From Actinomycetota bacterium (GTDB lineage: Bacteria > Actinomycetota > Thermoleophilia > BMS3ABIN01): 64,000 nucleotides of DNA. The stretch covers positions 253,229-317,228 of the forward strand of contig JAMCPM010000011.1 of NCBI GenBank assembly GCA_023382335.1, read 5' to 3'. Below, one piece after another: positions 1 to 9,264 of the stretch (within the stretch, counting starts at the first letter, position 1; every line of letters begins with the position of its first letter). The notes beneath the pieces were generated by a model. The model did no database searches and was not told the DNA's origin. It saw only the letters and a program-made list of their open reading frames with translations. Position numbers and translations under genes: made by a program.

Positions 1-487
1 TGCAGAAATTGGTGCAACCTGTCATCACCTGGACCCAGGCCCGGTATGGATCGATCCTGCGCGCAGGCAAGCCGCCACTGGGAGCAGACTCGATGGAAAA
101 GGAGCTTACGGGGGTGGATTGGGCGGCGGCGGCCTCGGCCAGCGCCGCCAGTTCGCCGATATCGCCAGGCCCGATGGCGATGTCGAGAAACGGCAGGTCG
201 CGGAAGATATCTTCGCGGCGGCTCTGGGCAAAACAGCCGGCGATGGCTATCAGCCTGTCGGGTCGCTCGTTCTTCAGGCGCCTGGCGTCACCCAGCCGCC
301 CCAGCAGCCTTGATTCGGCGCTCTCACGGACCGAGCAGGTGTTGAACAGCAGCAGGTCGGCTTCCTCGGGGTCGGCGGCAGGAGACCAGCCGTTGGCTTC
401 CAGTACCCCCCGCATGCGCTCCGAATCGTGCTCGTTCATCTGGCAGCCGAAAGTGGTCAGGTGATAACGCCGCCCGGGGAGAGACAC
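1..487 (-). CDS. miaB: tRNA-2-methylthio-N6-dimethylallyladenosine synthase MiaB, N-terminal part
   Basis: Radical SAM methylthiotransferase that adds the methylthio group to i6A37 of tRNA. The visible part is the UPF0004 domain. After a GTG start at 487 it reads MSLPGRRYHLTTFGCQMNEH, then NTCSVRE and GCFAQ, which carry the three cysteines of the auxiliary iron-sulfur cluster. The last codons are MTGCTNFC, the beginning of the radical SAM CxxxCxxC motif; the gene leaves the window before the third cysteine. A GGGAAGG stretch lies upstream of the GTG. The gene follows rny by 18 bp on the same strand and is probably cotranscribed with it. The family is clear; only the first 162 codons are present. 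Confidence 0.93.
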   Translation of the reverse strand, partial: MSLPGRRYHLTTFGCQMNEHDSERMRGVLEANGWSPAADPEEADLLLFNTCSVRESAESRLLGRLGDARRLKNERPDRLIAIAGCFAQSRREDIFRDLPFLDIAIGPGDIGELAALAEAAAAQSTPVSSFSIESAPSGGLPARRIDPYRAWVQVMTGCTNFC

Positions 488-505
488 TTCGAGACCTTCC
501 CTTAA

Positions 506-2041
506 TTATTTCGCGTACTCGGTGGCTCGGCTCTCGCGGATCACCGTGACCTTGATCTGCCCCGGATAATCGAGCTGTTTTTCGATCTCCTTGGCGATCT
601 CGCGCGACAGCAGCGCCGCTTCAGAATCGTCGATCTCGCCGGGCTTGACCATGACACGTATCTCGCGGCCGGCCTGCATCACATAGCATTTCTCGACGCC
701 CTTCTTGCTGACGGCGATGTCCTCCAGCGATTCCAGCCTCTTGATATAGCTCTCGAGGCTGTCGCGGCGGGCTCCGGGACGAGCGGCGCTGACAGCGTCG
801 GCGGCCTGCACCAGGACCGCTTCGACGGTCTGGGGCTCGATGTCGGAATGATGGGCTTCGATGGCATGCGAGATGGCCTGGGATTCGCGGTTCTTTTTGG
901 CCAGGTTGGCGCCGATGTCGGCGTGCGTGCCCTCGACCTGATGGTCGACCGCCTTGCCGATGTCGTGCAGCAGGCCCGCGCGCTTGACGATCTTGGTGTT
1001 GGCGCCCAACTCGGCGGCCATGATCCCGGCGAGGTGGCTCACCTCCAGGGAATGAGCCAGCACGTTCTGGCCATAACTTGTTCGGTACTTGAGGCGTCCC
1101 AGTAACTTCACCAGGTTTTCGGGAACGCCGTGGACATTGGCCTCGAGCGTCGCCTGTTCCCCTGCCTCGAGAATGGCTTTCTCGACCTCAGCCTTAGCCT
1201 GCTTGTAAGTGTCCTCGATCCTGGCAGGATGGATACGGCCGTCGGAGAGGAGCTTGGTCAGGGTGAGCCGGGCGATTTCGCGCTTGACGCCGTCGAAGCC
1301 GCTTAGAACGACCGCTTCGGGCGTGTCGTCGATGATGACGTCGATGCCGCTGATGTTCTCCAGGGCGCGGATGTTGCGCCCTTCCCGGCCGATGATGCGG
1401 CCCTTCATCTCGTCGGAGGGCAGCGGCACCACAGATACCGTCGTCTCGGCGGCGTGATTGGCGGCCGTCCGCTGGATGCTCAGGGAAAGGATGTTGCGTG
1501 CCCGCCGCTCTGATTCCCGGCGGGTCTCCTCCTCGATGCTGCGGATGATCTTGGCCATGTCATACCGGGCCTCTTCTTCCACCTGCTTCATCAGGAGCTC
1601 TTTGGCTTGCGTGCTGGAGAGGCCGGAGATCCGTTCCAGCTGCCGGCGCTGGTCGTCGAGCGCCTGCTGCAGATCTTCCCCCAGCTTCTTGGTGTTCTGC
1701 TCGCGGTCGGCGATCGATTGCTCGCGGCGCTGGATGTCTTTTTCGCGGTCGGCGGTTACCTTTTCCTTGTCCTCCAGCCGCTGCTCGCCCTTGAGGATCT
1801 CGGCGCGGCGCTCCTTAAGCTCCGCTTCAACTTCCTCGCGAAGGCGGTGGGCGTCTTCCCTGGCCTCCACCTGCGCCGTGCGCTGCATCGTCTCGATCTC
1901 TTTGGCCGCATCAGCTCGCAGCTTTTCAACGTCGCTCTCAGCCGAGGATATGCGTGCTTCCGTCATCATCTTTCTGAGGAAGAAGCCCGCGGCGAGAGCG
2001 ATGACCGCGACAATAATCGCAATCAAGGCTGTAATGATCAT
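506..2041 (-). CDS. rny: Ribonuclease Y
   Basis: Membrane-anchored endoribonuclease that starts mRNA decay. The 511 residues have the family layout: an N-terminal membrane segment (about residues 3-23), a long charged coiled coil (about 30-200), a KH domain containing GRIIGREGRNIRALE (about 214-228), and an HD domain with LLHDIGKAVDH (metal-binding His-Asp). The length matches the usual 510-520 residues. The ATG at 2041 is preceded by GGAGAGGA. It lies downstream of recA on the same strand, separated by a 454-bp gap with two hairpins, so it probably has its own promoter. recA-rny-miaB order is common in Gram-positive bacteria. Confidence 0.97.
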   Translation of the reverse strand: MIITALIAIIVAVIALAAGFFLRKMMTEARISSAESDVEKLRADAAKEIETMQRTAQVEAREDAHRLREEVEAELKERRAEILKGEQRLEDKEKVTADREKDIQRREQSIADREQNTKKLGEDLQQALDDQRRQLERISGLSSTQAKELLMKQVEEEARYDMAKIIRSIEEETRRESERRARNILSLSIQRTAANHAAETTVSVVPLPSDEMKGRIIGREGRNIRALENISGIDVIIDDTPEAVVLSGFDGVKREIARLTLTKLLSDGRIHPARIEDTYKQAKAEVEKAILEAGEQATLEANVHGVPENLVKLLGRLKYRTSYGQNVLAHSLEVSHLAGIMAAELGANTKIVKRAGLLHDIGKAVDHQVEGTHADIGANLAKKNRESQAISHAIEAHHSDIEPQTVEAVLVQAADAVSAARPGARRDSLESYIKRLESLEDIAVSKKGVEKCYVMQAGREIRVMVKPGEIDDSEAALLSREIAKEIEKQLDYPGQIKVTVIRESRATEYAK

Positions 2042-2433
2042 TTCCTCTCCAATCTCTTCATGAGCCAGCCGGCGCGATCCCGCCTGCGCCCTCCGGCAAT
2101 TAAGTTGCCTGCACCCACGCCCGGAAACGCAAAAAGCCGAGCATCTGCTCGGCTTGAAGGTTCCTTTTTAGAATGCGACGCTCGCGCCCGTTTCTGAAAA
2201 CGCCCCGTCGCCGGGTTATGAAAAAGTAGTGAAATTACAAGATCTCTATGAAAATGATCAGATCTGTTTCACTAAGCCCGATGGCTAGTTGCTGGTTGCC
2301 AATTCCTGATAAACAAAGAAACCGAAAATTTCGATTTAACGAATATGAGCAGATGGTTGTGGAACATTTTCATTCTACCGCCGCCGCGATGGCAGTGTCA
2401 ATGAAATGCGGGGCTCCGTCCGGGTGACAAACA
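2042..2433. other. recA-rny intergenic region
   Basis: About 390 bp without a convincing gene. It holds a minus-strand hairpin with a T run near 2131-2155 (listed separately). AT-rich sequence at 2220-2360 could contain the rny promoter, but I cannot assign a clear -35/-10 pair. No recX gene, which often follows recA, is visible. Confidence 0.5.
2131..2155 (-). terminator. Hairpin plus T run upstream of rny
   Basis: Perfect inverted repeat: AAGCCGAGC (2134-2142), loop ATCT, GCTCGGCTT (2147-2155). Read on the minus strand it is followed by TTTTT. It lies about 90 bp before the rny start, so it is either a second terminator for recA transcription or an attenuator in the rny leader. Confidence 0.7.
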
Positions 2434-2462
2434 GGAGGGGCGCGGCTTCGCCGCGCCCCTCC
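2434..2462 (-). terminator. Putative terminator after recA
   Basis: Thirteen-base-pair perfect stem (GGAGGGGCGCGGC against its complement) with a TTC/GAA loop, 34 bp past the recA stop. The following minus-strand sequence is only moderately T-rich (TGTTTGTC), so termination efficiency is uncertain. Confidence 0.6.
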
Positions 2463-2495
2463 GAACATTCTTTAAATCCCTGATTATGCAGGTAT

Positions 2496-3572
2496 TTAGC
2501 TGGTCTTCACCTTACCTGACTCTTTCGCGGCTTCCTTTGCAGGCTCCTTTACCGCCTCCGCTGTCATCTCTTCGATGTTCTGCGGAACGGCGATGCCGAC
2601 AGCCGCCAGGACCTCGGCGAGTATGGCCTCCGCGAGCTGCGGGTTTTCCTTCAGGTAGGACTTGACGTTGTTGCGTCCCTGCCCAAGCCGCTCGTCACCG
2701 TAAGAGAAGTAGGCGCCGCTCTTGTCGACGATGCCGTGGGCCACGCCCATGTCGAGGATGTTGCCCTCGCGGGAGATGCCCTCGCCGTACATGACGTCGA
2801 ACTCCGCCTGGCGGAACGGCGGCGCCATCTTGTTCTTGACCACCTTGGCCCTCACCCTGTTGCCGATGGCCTGGGTTCCTTCCTTCAGGGTCTCGATGCG
2901 CCTCAGGTCGAGTCTGACCGAAGCGTAGAACTTAAGAGCCTTGCCGCCGGGCGTAACCTCAGGATTGCCGAACATGACGCCAATCTTTTCACGCAACTGA
3001 TTGGTGAAAATAGCTACGGTGCCGGTCTTGTTAAGGGTTCCGGCCAGTTTCCTCAGGGCCTGTGACATCAAACGGGCCTGAAGGCCCACATGAGAGTCTC
3101 CCATCTCACCCTCAATCTCAGCCTTAGGTGTTAGGGCTGCGACTGAGTCGATGGCGACGATGTCGAGGGCGCCGCTGCGGATAAGCATCTCGGCGATCTC
3201 CAGCGCCTGCTCGCCGTAATCCGGCTGGGAAACCAGCAGATCGTCGACGTTGACGCCGATCTTGCGCGCATACGGCGGATCCATGGCATGCTCGGCATCG
3301 ATGAAGGCGCAGATACCGCCTCGTTTCTGCGCTTCGGCGATGATGTGATAAACCATGGTCGTCTTGCCCGAGGCCTCGGGGCCGAATATCTCGATGACGC
3401 GGCCTCTAGGCACGCCGCCAATCCCCAGGGCGATATCCAGGGCCAGGGCGCCTGTGGGGATGAACCCCACCTGCACACCGGCGCAGTCATCCCCCAGCCT
3501 CATTATGGATCCTTTGCCGAACTGACGTTCGATCTGGCCCACTGCAGCTTCCAACGCTTTGTCTTTCTCCAC
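2496..3572 (-). CDS. recA: Recombinase RecA
   Basis: ATP-dependent strand-exchange protein that also triggers the SOS response. The 358-residue product has the Walker A motif GPEASGKT (64-71), the Walker B region [11 protein letters not shown] and the L2 loop region [14 protein letters not shown]. The C-terminal tail is Lys/Glu/Ala-rich and variable, as usual. The start is GTG at 3572, preceded by an excellent AGGAGG site that overlaps the 9-bp gap after thpR, so thpR and recA form one transcription unit. No LexA box was identified, because the upstream sequence is coding. Confidence 0.99.
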   Translation of the reverse strand: MEKDKALEAAVGQIERQFGKGSIMRLGDDCAGVQVGFIPTGALALDIALGIGGVPRGRVIEIFGPEASGKTTMVYHIIAEAQKRGGICAFIDAEHAMDPPYARKIGVNVDDLLVSQPDYGEQALEIAEMLIRSGALDIVAIDSVAALTPKAEIEGEMGDSHVGLQARLMSQALRKLAGTLNKTGTVAIFTNQLREKIGVMFGNPEVTPGGKALKFYASVRLDLRRIETLKEGTQAIGNRVRAKVVKNKMAPPFRQAEFDVMYGEGISREGNILDMGVAHGIVDKSGAYFSYGDERLGQGRNNVKSYLKENPQLAEAILAEVLAAVGIAVPQNIEEMTAEAVKEPAKEAAKESGKVKTS

Positions 3573-3581
3573 CTCTGCCTC

Positions 3582-4238
3582 CTATTGATTCAGTTGGACC
3601 GTTTTCAGGGCCTCGTGCAAGGCCCCGCTGGACTGTAGAACGCTATTATACAGCGTCACTCGGACGGCTGTAAATTTCACCGCCTCAGGAGCTGTTTCAG
3701 CCGGATCGAAGCTGGTGCGGCCACGGGAACGGGCTATGGTCACGTGCGGGAAATACGGTCTTTTTTCCTTCTGATAGAGTCCCTCGGCGACCAGGGCAGC
3801 CACCAGCTCGCCATGAAGCCCCGCCAGCCGCCCCGAGAGCTCCTCACACGCCGCGGCTATGACTCTGGGGCTACGATTACGAGGCAGACCCACCAGGCCG
3901 GTGACCGTCACCTCAAAACTTTCCCTCATGGCCAACCGCTCCAGCAGCGAGATCGCCAGATCGCGCTCAGCCTCATTCTTTTGTCCCAGGAAGACAAGGG
4001 TCACATGCAACTGCTCTTGAGGAGTCAGACGCAGGGAACGGTCGGAGGACAGATATTCCTGCTGCCAGCGCAACAGGTCGTGAATGGCTTCCGCGGGGAT
4101 CTCAAGGGCGACAAACAGCCGGAACGACGGTTCCTGCCGCTGCCCGCCGCTTCCCCTGCCGGACTGCCTGCGGCCTTCAGCGTAGCGCTCTCCCCTGCCC
4201 TGCCGGCGGGATGATCTGGCTGGGTAGTCTCTGTTCAT
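3582..4238 (-). CDS. thpR: RNA 2',3'-cyclic phosphodiesterase ThpR (LigT family)
   Basis: Member of the 2H phosphoesterase family, which hydrolyses 2',3'-cyclic phosphate RNA ends. Both HxTx catalytic motifs are present: LHVTLVFLG (about residues 82-90) and FPHVTIARSRG (about 167-177). The protein is 218 residues; the core starts near FRLFVALEIP (about residue 40). The first 38 residues form an Arg/Gly/Gln-rich, probably disordered and possibly RNA-binding extension not usual in the family. It is 9 bp upstream of recA. The cinA-thpR-recA order is conserved in many Actinomycetota; here a histidine kinase, wrbA and a GPP34 gene lie between cinA and thpR. Confidence 0.9.
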   Translation of the reverse strand: MNRDYPARSSRRQGRGERYAEGRRQSGRGSGGQRQEPSFRLFVALEIPAEAIHDLLRWQQEYLSSDRSLRLTPQEQLHVTLVFLGQKNEAERDLAISLLERLAMRESFEVTVTGLVGLPRNRSPRVIAAACEELSGRLAGLHGELVAALVAEGLYQKEKRPYFPHVTIARSRGRTSFDPAETAPEAVKFTAVRVTLYNSVLQSSGALHEALKTVQLNQ

Positions 4239-4305
4239 CGCTATCTATTCTGAATGATGGCCGGGGCAATGTGAAGGGACGGCCGGCCGACTCGGCCGGT
4301 CACGT

Positions 4306-4328
4306 AAAAAGGACGCCGCGGGGCGCCC
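4306..4328 (-). terminator. Terminator of the histidine kinase gene
   Basis: On the minus strand the arms GGGCGCC and GGCGTCC flank a 4-nt loop and are followed directly by TTTTT. It lies 52 bp past the kinase stop and separates it from thpR-recA. Confidence 0.85.
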
Positions 4329-4379
4329 TTCTTTGGAATTCTTGATCTGGCGGCAGATCAGGCTGCCGTGGCTGGCGGA

Positions 4380-6179
4380 TCAGGCTGCCGGGACCAGCAG
4401 TTCCCGGATGATCTTCAGCAGGTCAGGCATGACATATGGCTTTTGCATGAAACGGTATCCGCGGGACTGCACGGTCTGCCAGTCAATGGCGGTGTCCGAG
4501 TAGCCGCTGCCGAGCAGCACCGCGAGCTCGGGTTTGTGCTCTCTCAGATTTTCCACGAGGTGAATCCCATCTTCCCCGGGAAGCACCACATCGCTGAATA
4601 CCAGCTGGATGTCGCCTCTTTCGCTGGCAAATCTGGCGAACGCTTCAGCTGCATCGTGGGCGCCGATGACCTCGTAACCGTTCTCCCGAAGCATCTTTCC
4701 GGTTATCTCGCGGACGGCGTCATCGTCTTCCACCAGCAGGATCCTCTCTCCGGCGCTCTCAGGTAGATCCTCGAGGTCCGTTTCATAATCCTCAACCACC
4801 GCCAGCTTCTCTACTGATGGGAGGAAGACTGTGAAGGTTGTTCCCATGCCAGGAATGCTGTCAACGTCGATCCAGCCGTCGTGCTGCATGACTACGCCGT
4901 AGACCATGGACAATCCCAGGCCGCTGTTTTTTTCCCTGGGCTGAGAGAACGGCTCGAAGATGTGAGCTATTTCCTCATCCGATAGACCCTGGCTCGAGTC
5001 TGTCACGGAGATGGTAGAGAATTCTCCGGTCCGGGCTTCTGGATGGGACTCGACGTACCGCTCCTCGACTTTGCCGTTGCAGGTGGTGATATTGATTTCG
5101 CCGCCGCCAGGCATATAGATGTTGGCGTTGAGAGCAAGGTTGACCAGCACCTGGCTCAGATTGCCGATGTCTCCCTTGACCGCTCGAAGATCGGGGGCCA
5201 GGTTCAGATTGATTTTGGTATCGGGACCCACAAGGCGCTCTATCATATGGCTTAGGCCTTCGATCGACCGGTTTAAGTCGACAGGCCTCATATCAACGGG
5301 TTGGTGAGGGCTGAAAAGGAGCAACTGGGAAGTGAGCTCGGATGCGGCCTCGGCAGCCTTGCGGGCCTCCAGGAGATTTTCCTTGGCAAGGCTTCCTTCC
5401 GGCAGCTCCATGAGAACGAGATCGGTGTAGCCCTGGATCGAAGTGAGAAAGTTGTTGAAATCGTGGGCGACACCGCCGGCGAGCCGTCCCACGCTTTCCA
5501 TCTTCTGTGATTGCAGCAGCTGCTGGGCCATGCGCCTCTCCGAGGTGACGTCGTGCATTGTTCCACGATAGACGATTTCCTTGGTTACCGGATCCTTGGC
5601 CCTGCGGACTGACATCAGGATGCTGGCGTCGCGACCGTTCCTCCGCCTCATCTGGAGTTCGTGATTCTTGACATAACCGCGCTGCTTGAGCAGCTGCCTT
5701 AGATCGTTCCAGTCCTTGTGGTCGACGAACAGGTCCGCGATGTTTTCGTCGAGCATTTCCTTCCGGGAAGGATAACCGAAGGTGATCGCTCCGGCGGGAT
5801 TGATATCCTTGAACTCTCCGCCCGGGCTGACGATGAAGACGACATCTCCTGTTTCTTCCAACAGATCGCGATACTTTTTCTCGCTCTCGACAGCTTCGAG
5901 CTTCGCCGCCCTGTGTCTTTTTACGGTATTCTCAAGCTTCATTGTGTAGAGGGCTACCGCCCCGAAGAGGACGGCGGTGACCAGTCCGGTCACGCCGCCG
6001 ACGATCAGGTGCTCGCTGTCGAAGTATTTGATGTCGTCGTGAAGGAAAGAATCGACTAGAGCGCCAAGATTGGCCATGAGAGTAACAAGCAATACGTAGA
6101 CCGCGATCTTCATGACCATCCCATCGAGACGCGGCCCAAACACTTTCATGCTGCTCTTATGTTGCTTTTCTTTCTCCAT
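4380..6179 (-). CDS. Hybrid sensor histidine kinase with PAS and receiver domains
   Basis: Membrane signalling kinase of 599 residues. Two membrane segments lie at about 24-46 and 58-80, enclosing a short loop of only about 12 residues, so a large external sensor is absent. A PAS domain follows (about 100-212). The HisKA box GGVAHDFNNFLTS has the phosphoacceptor His239. The ATPase domain (about 335-455) has the N box NLALNAN, a G1 box reading DSSQG (394-398) instead of the usual DxGxG, and the G2 box GLGLSMVYG. A C-terminal receiver domain (about 479-597) has acidic pocket residues EDDD and the phosphoacceptor Asp530 in FSDVVLPGEDG. No partner output regulator is adjacent, so the receiver probably modulates the kinase or feeds a phosphorelay. 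Ligand unknown. Confidence 0.92.
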   Translation of the reverse strand: MEKEKQHKSSMKVFGPRLDGMVMKIAVYVLLVTLMANLGALVDSFLHDDIKYFDSEHLIVGGVTGLVTAVLFGAVALYTMKLENTVKRHRAAKLEAVESEKKYRDLLEETGDVVFIVSPGGEFKDINPAGAITFGYPSRKEMLDENIADLFVDHKDWNDLRQLLKQRGYVKNHELQMRRRNGRDASILMSVRRAKDPVTKEIVYRGTMHDVTSERRMAQQLLQSQKMESVGRLAGGVAHDFNNFLTSIQGYTDLVLMELPEGSLAKENLLEARKAAEAASELTSQLLLFSPHQPVDMRPVDLNRSIEGLSHMIERLVGPDTKINLNLAPDLRAVKGDIGNLSQVLVNLALNANIYMPGGGEINITTCNGKVEERYVESHPEARTGEFSTISVTDSSQGLSDEEIAHIFEPFSQPREKNSGLGLSMVYGVVMQHDGWIDVDSIPGMGTTFTVFLPSVEKLAVVEDYETDLEDLPESAGERILLVEDDDAVREITGKMLRENGYEVIGAHDAAEAFARFASERGDIQLVFSDVVLPGEDGIHLVENLREHKPELAVLLGSGYSDTAIDWQTVQSRGYRFMQKPYVMPDLLKIIRELLVPAA

Positions 6180-6403
6180 GTCAGAATCAGGCCCTCCTCA
6201 GCCGTTCCCGTGCTCGGGACTGAAAGAAGTAGCTGGGACTCGCCCGCAGAGAACCTCCCTCTCAAGCCGGCGCCCTTGCCTTAGTCCGCCCCGCACCGGC
6301 AGATGATGAAACATGCCTTAAGTGCAGTACATCTAGTCGGCCAAAGCCGCTTTTTACTGTATAGAAGGGTTAGATAAGTAAGGGGATTCCCTGAGCCGCG
6401 CAA

Positions 6404-7024
6404 TCAGCCAGCCAGCTTGGCGGCTATCTCGGCCACGTGGCGCCCCTGGAATCGGGCCCCTTCAAGCTCGTTCTCGCTGGGCATGCGCTCGCCTTTGCCG
6501 CCGACGATGGTGGAGGCGCCGTAGGGAGAGCAGCCGGTGATCTCGTCGATGCGCATCTGTCCCTGGAATGAGTAGGGAAGGCCGACGATGACCATGCCGT
6601 GATGCAGCAGCGAGATATAAAGGCTGAGGATCGTCGACTCCTGGCCGCCATGCTGGGTGGCGCTGCTGGTGAAGGCGCTGCCCACTTTTCCAACCAGTTT
6701 GCCTTCGCTCCAGAGGCCGCCGGTGGAATCGAGGAACTGGCGCATCTGGCCGCAGACGTTGCCGAACCGTGTCGGCGACCCGAAGATGACGGCGTCGGAC
6801 GCGGCGAGCTCATCGAGCTCATTTACGGTGCAGCAGCGGATATCTGTCTGTATCTTCTGCGCCTCCAGGGCGCCCATCTTCTCCAGGACTTCCTCGGGCA
6901 GGGTCTCAGGAACGCGCCACAGGTCGACCTCGGCGCCGGCGACCTGGCTGGCCCCTTCTATGACCGCCTGGGCCAGTTTGTATATGTGGCCGTACATCGA
7001 GTAATAGACAATCGATATCTTCAT
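6404..7024 (-). CDS. wrbA: NAD(P)H:quinone oxidoreductase, WrbA family
   Basis: Flavodoxin-like FMN enzyme that reduces quinones by two electrons. The N-terminal FMN loop YYSMYGH, the internal [19 protein letters not shown] and the TQHGGQE segment are all diagnostic of WrbA. I chose the ATG at 7024 because a strong GGAAGGAG site lies 7 bases upstream and WrbA proteins begin directly at this strand; the frame is open 21 codons further (to 7087). The result is 206 residues, normal for the family. It stands alone between the kinase and GPP34 genes. Confidence 0.93.
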   Translation of the reverse strand: MKISIVYYSMYGHIYKLAQAVIEGASQVAGAEVDLWRVPETLPEEVLEKMGALEAQKIQTDIRCCTVNELDELAASDAVIFGSPTRFGNVCGQMRQFLDSTGGLWSEGKLVGKVGSAFTSSATQHGGQESTILSLYISLLHHGMVIVGLPYSFQGQMRIDEITGCSPYGASTIVGGKGERMPSENELEGARFQGRHVAEIAAKLAG

Positions 7025-7128
7025 GCTCGTCTCCTTCCATGTCATGGGAACCTCCGGACCGGCTTCACTCTTGTTAAGTAAAGCCATGAGGGGGATATAC
7101 CTCTGGAAGAAGGAAAGGAAACAGGCCG

Positions 7129-7860
7129 TCAGGTGACGGTGACGGGGTCGTGAGCCGCCCTGACCTTGTGCAGCTCACCGATGAGGAAATCAGTCTGGTC
7201 GTCGGACCTCTGTAATTCGCTGGCGCGATCGCGGGCCCGATGGCGGCGGTTGCGGTCGGGATAGAGGCAGTCCAGGACCTGGCAGGCGCGCAGCAGGGAG
7301 ATCAGCATCACCTGTCGCCTGTCGGCTTGCGCCTGCTGAAACAGCGACTGGTCGATGCGCTCTCGCAGCTGCTGCCTGACAGTGGGATCCATCAGCTTGA
7401 AACGCGGCGAGCTGATCAGGCCCATCGTTTTGTGTTCCATCTTGAGGATGACGCCCTGGGTGGCGAGCCGCGACAGGAAACGGCTGCCCTTTGAGGACCA
7501 GTCGATCAAGCCTGAATGCTCGGCCACGGTCACCGGCCCCAGTTTGTCGATCCAGTAAAATGGCCCTTTGACCTTTTCGTGTTGCTGAATGCGCTTGAGG
7601 GCGTCGTCGGCGATCTCGTCACCGGTGAGTGTGGGGTCGGCGACGGTGATCTTGCCGTGCGGAAATCTTATGACCAGGAACTTGTGCGGCGGCCGTTTCA
7701 CCTTGATGCGGGCGGCAAGAAGCAGCTCCATGATGATCGCGGTCGTGAGACCGTAGGTAATCCTCTCCTTGGTCGTCGCCGAGCTGCCGGCCGTGCCCTT
7801 CTCGTCGTCGAGTGCCAGCAGGATCAGTTCTTCCGGCATCGTGAACATGGTTTGATTCAC
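7129..7860 (-). CDS. GPP34 (GOLPH3-like) family protein
   Basis: The 243-residue protein begins [15 protein letters not shown] after eight residues, the hallmark of the GPP34 family (eukaryotic GOLPH3/Vps74 bind phosphoinositides; bacterial members are mostly uncharacterised and frequent in Actinomycetota). It has no signal peptide or membrane segment, so it is cytosolic or peripheral. The C-terminal 40 residues are Arg-rich and probably disordered. The GTG start overlaps the cinA stop by 4 bp (GTGA), so translation is coupled to cinA and, further upstream, pgsA. Placement behind the phosphatidylglycerol-phosphate synthase gene fits a lipid-related role, but that is inference. Confidence 0.85.
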   Translation of the reverse strand: MNQTMFTMPEELILLALDDEKGTAGSSATTKERITYGLTTAIIMELLLAARIKVKRPPHKFLVIRFPHGKITVADPTLTGDEIADDALKRIQQHEKVKGPFYWIDKLGPVTVAEHSGLIDWSSKGSRFLSRLATQGVILKMEHKTMGLISSPRFKLMDPTVRQQLRERIDQSLFQQAQADRRQVMLISLLRACQVLDCLYPDRNRRHRARDRASELQRSDDQTDFLIGELHKVRAAHDPVTVT

Positions 7861-9146
7861 TCCGAGTCCAGTTTTTGATCGAGCATGTGCAGGGCAGCGA
7901 CGACGGCGGCGCGGCGGATCTCGTCACGGCCGCCGGGAAAGTTGAAGCCGCGCACCAGGTCACCTTCCCGGGAAGATACGCAGATGAAGACGAGGCCGAC
8001 CGGCTTTTCGGGCGTGCCTCCTGTGGGTCCGGCGATGCCGGTGACGCCGATGCCGTAGTCGGCGCCGCATTCTTCGCGGGCGCCGATCGCCATCTGCTGG
8101 GCGACCGCCTCGGAAACGGCGCCGACAGCGTCGAGGGTCTGCTGTCTGACTTTGAGCAATGCTTTTTTCACGAGGTTGTCGTAGGCGATGACACCGCCGA
8201 GGAAGAATTGCGAGGCTCCCCCGACGCCGGTGATAGCGGCCCCCAGCATGCCGCCGGTGCATGACTCGCCGATCGCCAGCGTCTGCTTCCGTTCCTTGAG
8301 CTTGTTGCCGGCGATCTCCTCGATGCTTTCCCCGTAGGAATAGATCTGGCCGGCGAAGCGCTGCTCGATGGACTTCATCAGTTCGCTGACGCGGCCTTCC
8401 CGCTCAGGCGGGCAGGCGGCCTCGAGGACGATCTCGGCGTAACGGGCGCAGATGCTGATCTCGATGCCGGCGGTATCGTCTCCGAGAAATTCCTCGACCG
8501 CCAGCGCGATCGCAGGCTCGCCGGTCTGGTAAAAACAGAGCGCGCGCCGTGAGGGCGCCTGCGCGGCTTCAAGGACCGCGGCGAGCTCTGGGGAGCCGAT
8601 GGCGGATTCCCACATCGTGGCCAGTTCCCAGGGAACACCGGGCAGGACCACGATGAAGGCCGCGAAGGCTCCGCCTTCCGGAGGTGTAGCGTCGGGGGCC
8701 TCGCCATCTGATGGTGAAACGTCGGCGGCCAGGATGAATCCCGGCGCCGAGCCTGCCGGGGACAGCGGCCGCGAGCCGGCCGGTAGAGTCGCCTGTTTGA
8801 GCTGATGGGGAAGCAGGTCTTCGGATGAAGAGCCGACCGCGGCGGCGACCATGGCCGCGGCGCCAGCGTCGAGCCTGACCTGGCGACCAAGCGCGCGGGC
8901 TACCGCGGGCGCGGTGATGTCGTCCTGAGTCGGGCCCAGTCCTCCAGCGATGATGACTATCTTCACGCCACGTCCCAGCGCGTGCAAAAGCCCGTCGCTG
9001 ATGGCCGCCTCTTTGTCCGGCACCGTCAGAGCCGCTTCCACCCTTATGCCGCGCAGTTCCAGTTCCGTGGCGATGAAGCCGGTGTTGATGTCGACGATGC
9101 GGCCGTCTGTCAGCTCCGTTCCTACGGTGATGATGGCTGCGCGCAT
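7857..9146 (-). CDS. cinA: CinA family protein (nicotinamide-nucleotide amidase)
   Basis: Two-domain protein of 429 residues. The N-terminal molybdopterin-binding-like domain (about 1-170) has IITVGTELTDGRIVD and GGLGPTQDD; in characterised homologues it hydrolyses ADP-ribose. The C-terminal domain (about 260-425) has ESCTGGMLGAAITGV and GVTGIAGPTGG, the PncC nicotinamide-nucleotide amidohydrolase signature. An Ala/Pro-rich insertion of about 35 residues near 125-165 splits the first domain. The ATG at 9146 lies 114 bp after pgsA, across a tandem repeat. Role: pyridine nucleotide salvage; a historical link with competence and recA. Confidence 0.95.
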   Translation of the reverse strand: MRAAIITVGTELTDGRIVDINTGFIATELELRGIRVEAALTVPDKEAAISDGLLHALGRGVKIVIIAGGLGPTQDDITAPAVARALGRQVRLDAGAAAMVAAAVGSSSEDLLPHQLKQATLPAGSRPLSPAGSAPGFILAADVSPSDGEAPDATPPEGGAFAAFIVVLPGVPWELATMWESAIGSPELAAVLEAAQAPSRRALCFYQTGEPAIALAVEEFLGDDTAGIEISICARYAEIVLEAACPPEREGRVSELMKSIEQRFAGQIYSYGESIEEIAGNKLKERKQTLAIGESCTGGMLGAAITGVGGASQFFLGGVIAYDNLVKKALLKVRQQTLDAVGAVSEAVAQQMAIGAREECGADYGIGVTGIAGPTGGTPEKPVGLVFICVSSREGDLVRGFNFPGGRDEIRRAAVVAALHMLDQKLDSE

Positions 9147-9154
9147 AGCGTGGC

Positions 9155-9264
9155 GTGTCCCCCTAATGGTTAATTAAGTAACGTGTCCCTTTAATTGGCA
9201 ATTAAGTAATGTGTCCCTCTAATTTCCCCTCTAATTTCTAATGTGTCCCTCTAATTTGTCTAGC
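9155..9264. repeat. Four-unit tandem repeat in the pgsA-cinA gap
   Basis: Four copies begin with GTGTCCC at 9155, 9183, 9211 and 9243 (spacings 28, 28 and 32). Consensus on the plus strand: GTGTCCCtcTAATT followed by an AT-rich half ending TAAGTAAc in the first two units. The last copy runs into the pgsA stop codon (9260-9262). The array fills nearly all of the intergenic space between two cotranscribed genes. Confidence 0.8.

Noticed and set aside
9-464. Plus-strand frame at the left edge
   Set aside because: Shadow of miaB, whose minus-strand motifs TFGCQMNEH and NTCSVRE are unambiguous.
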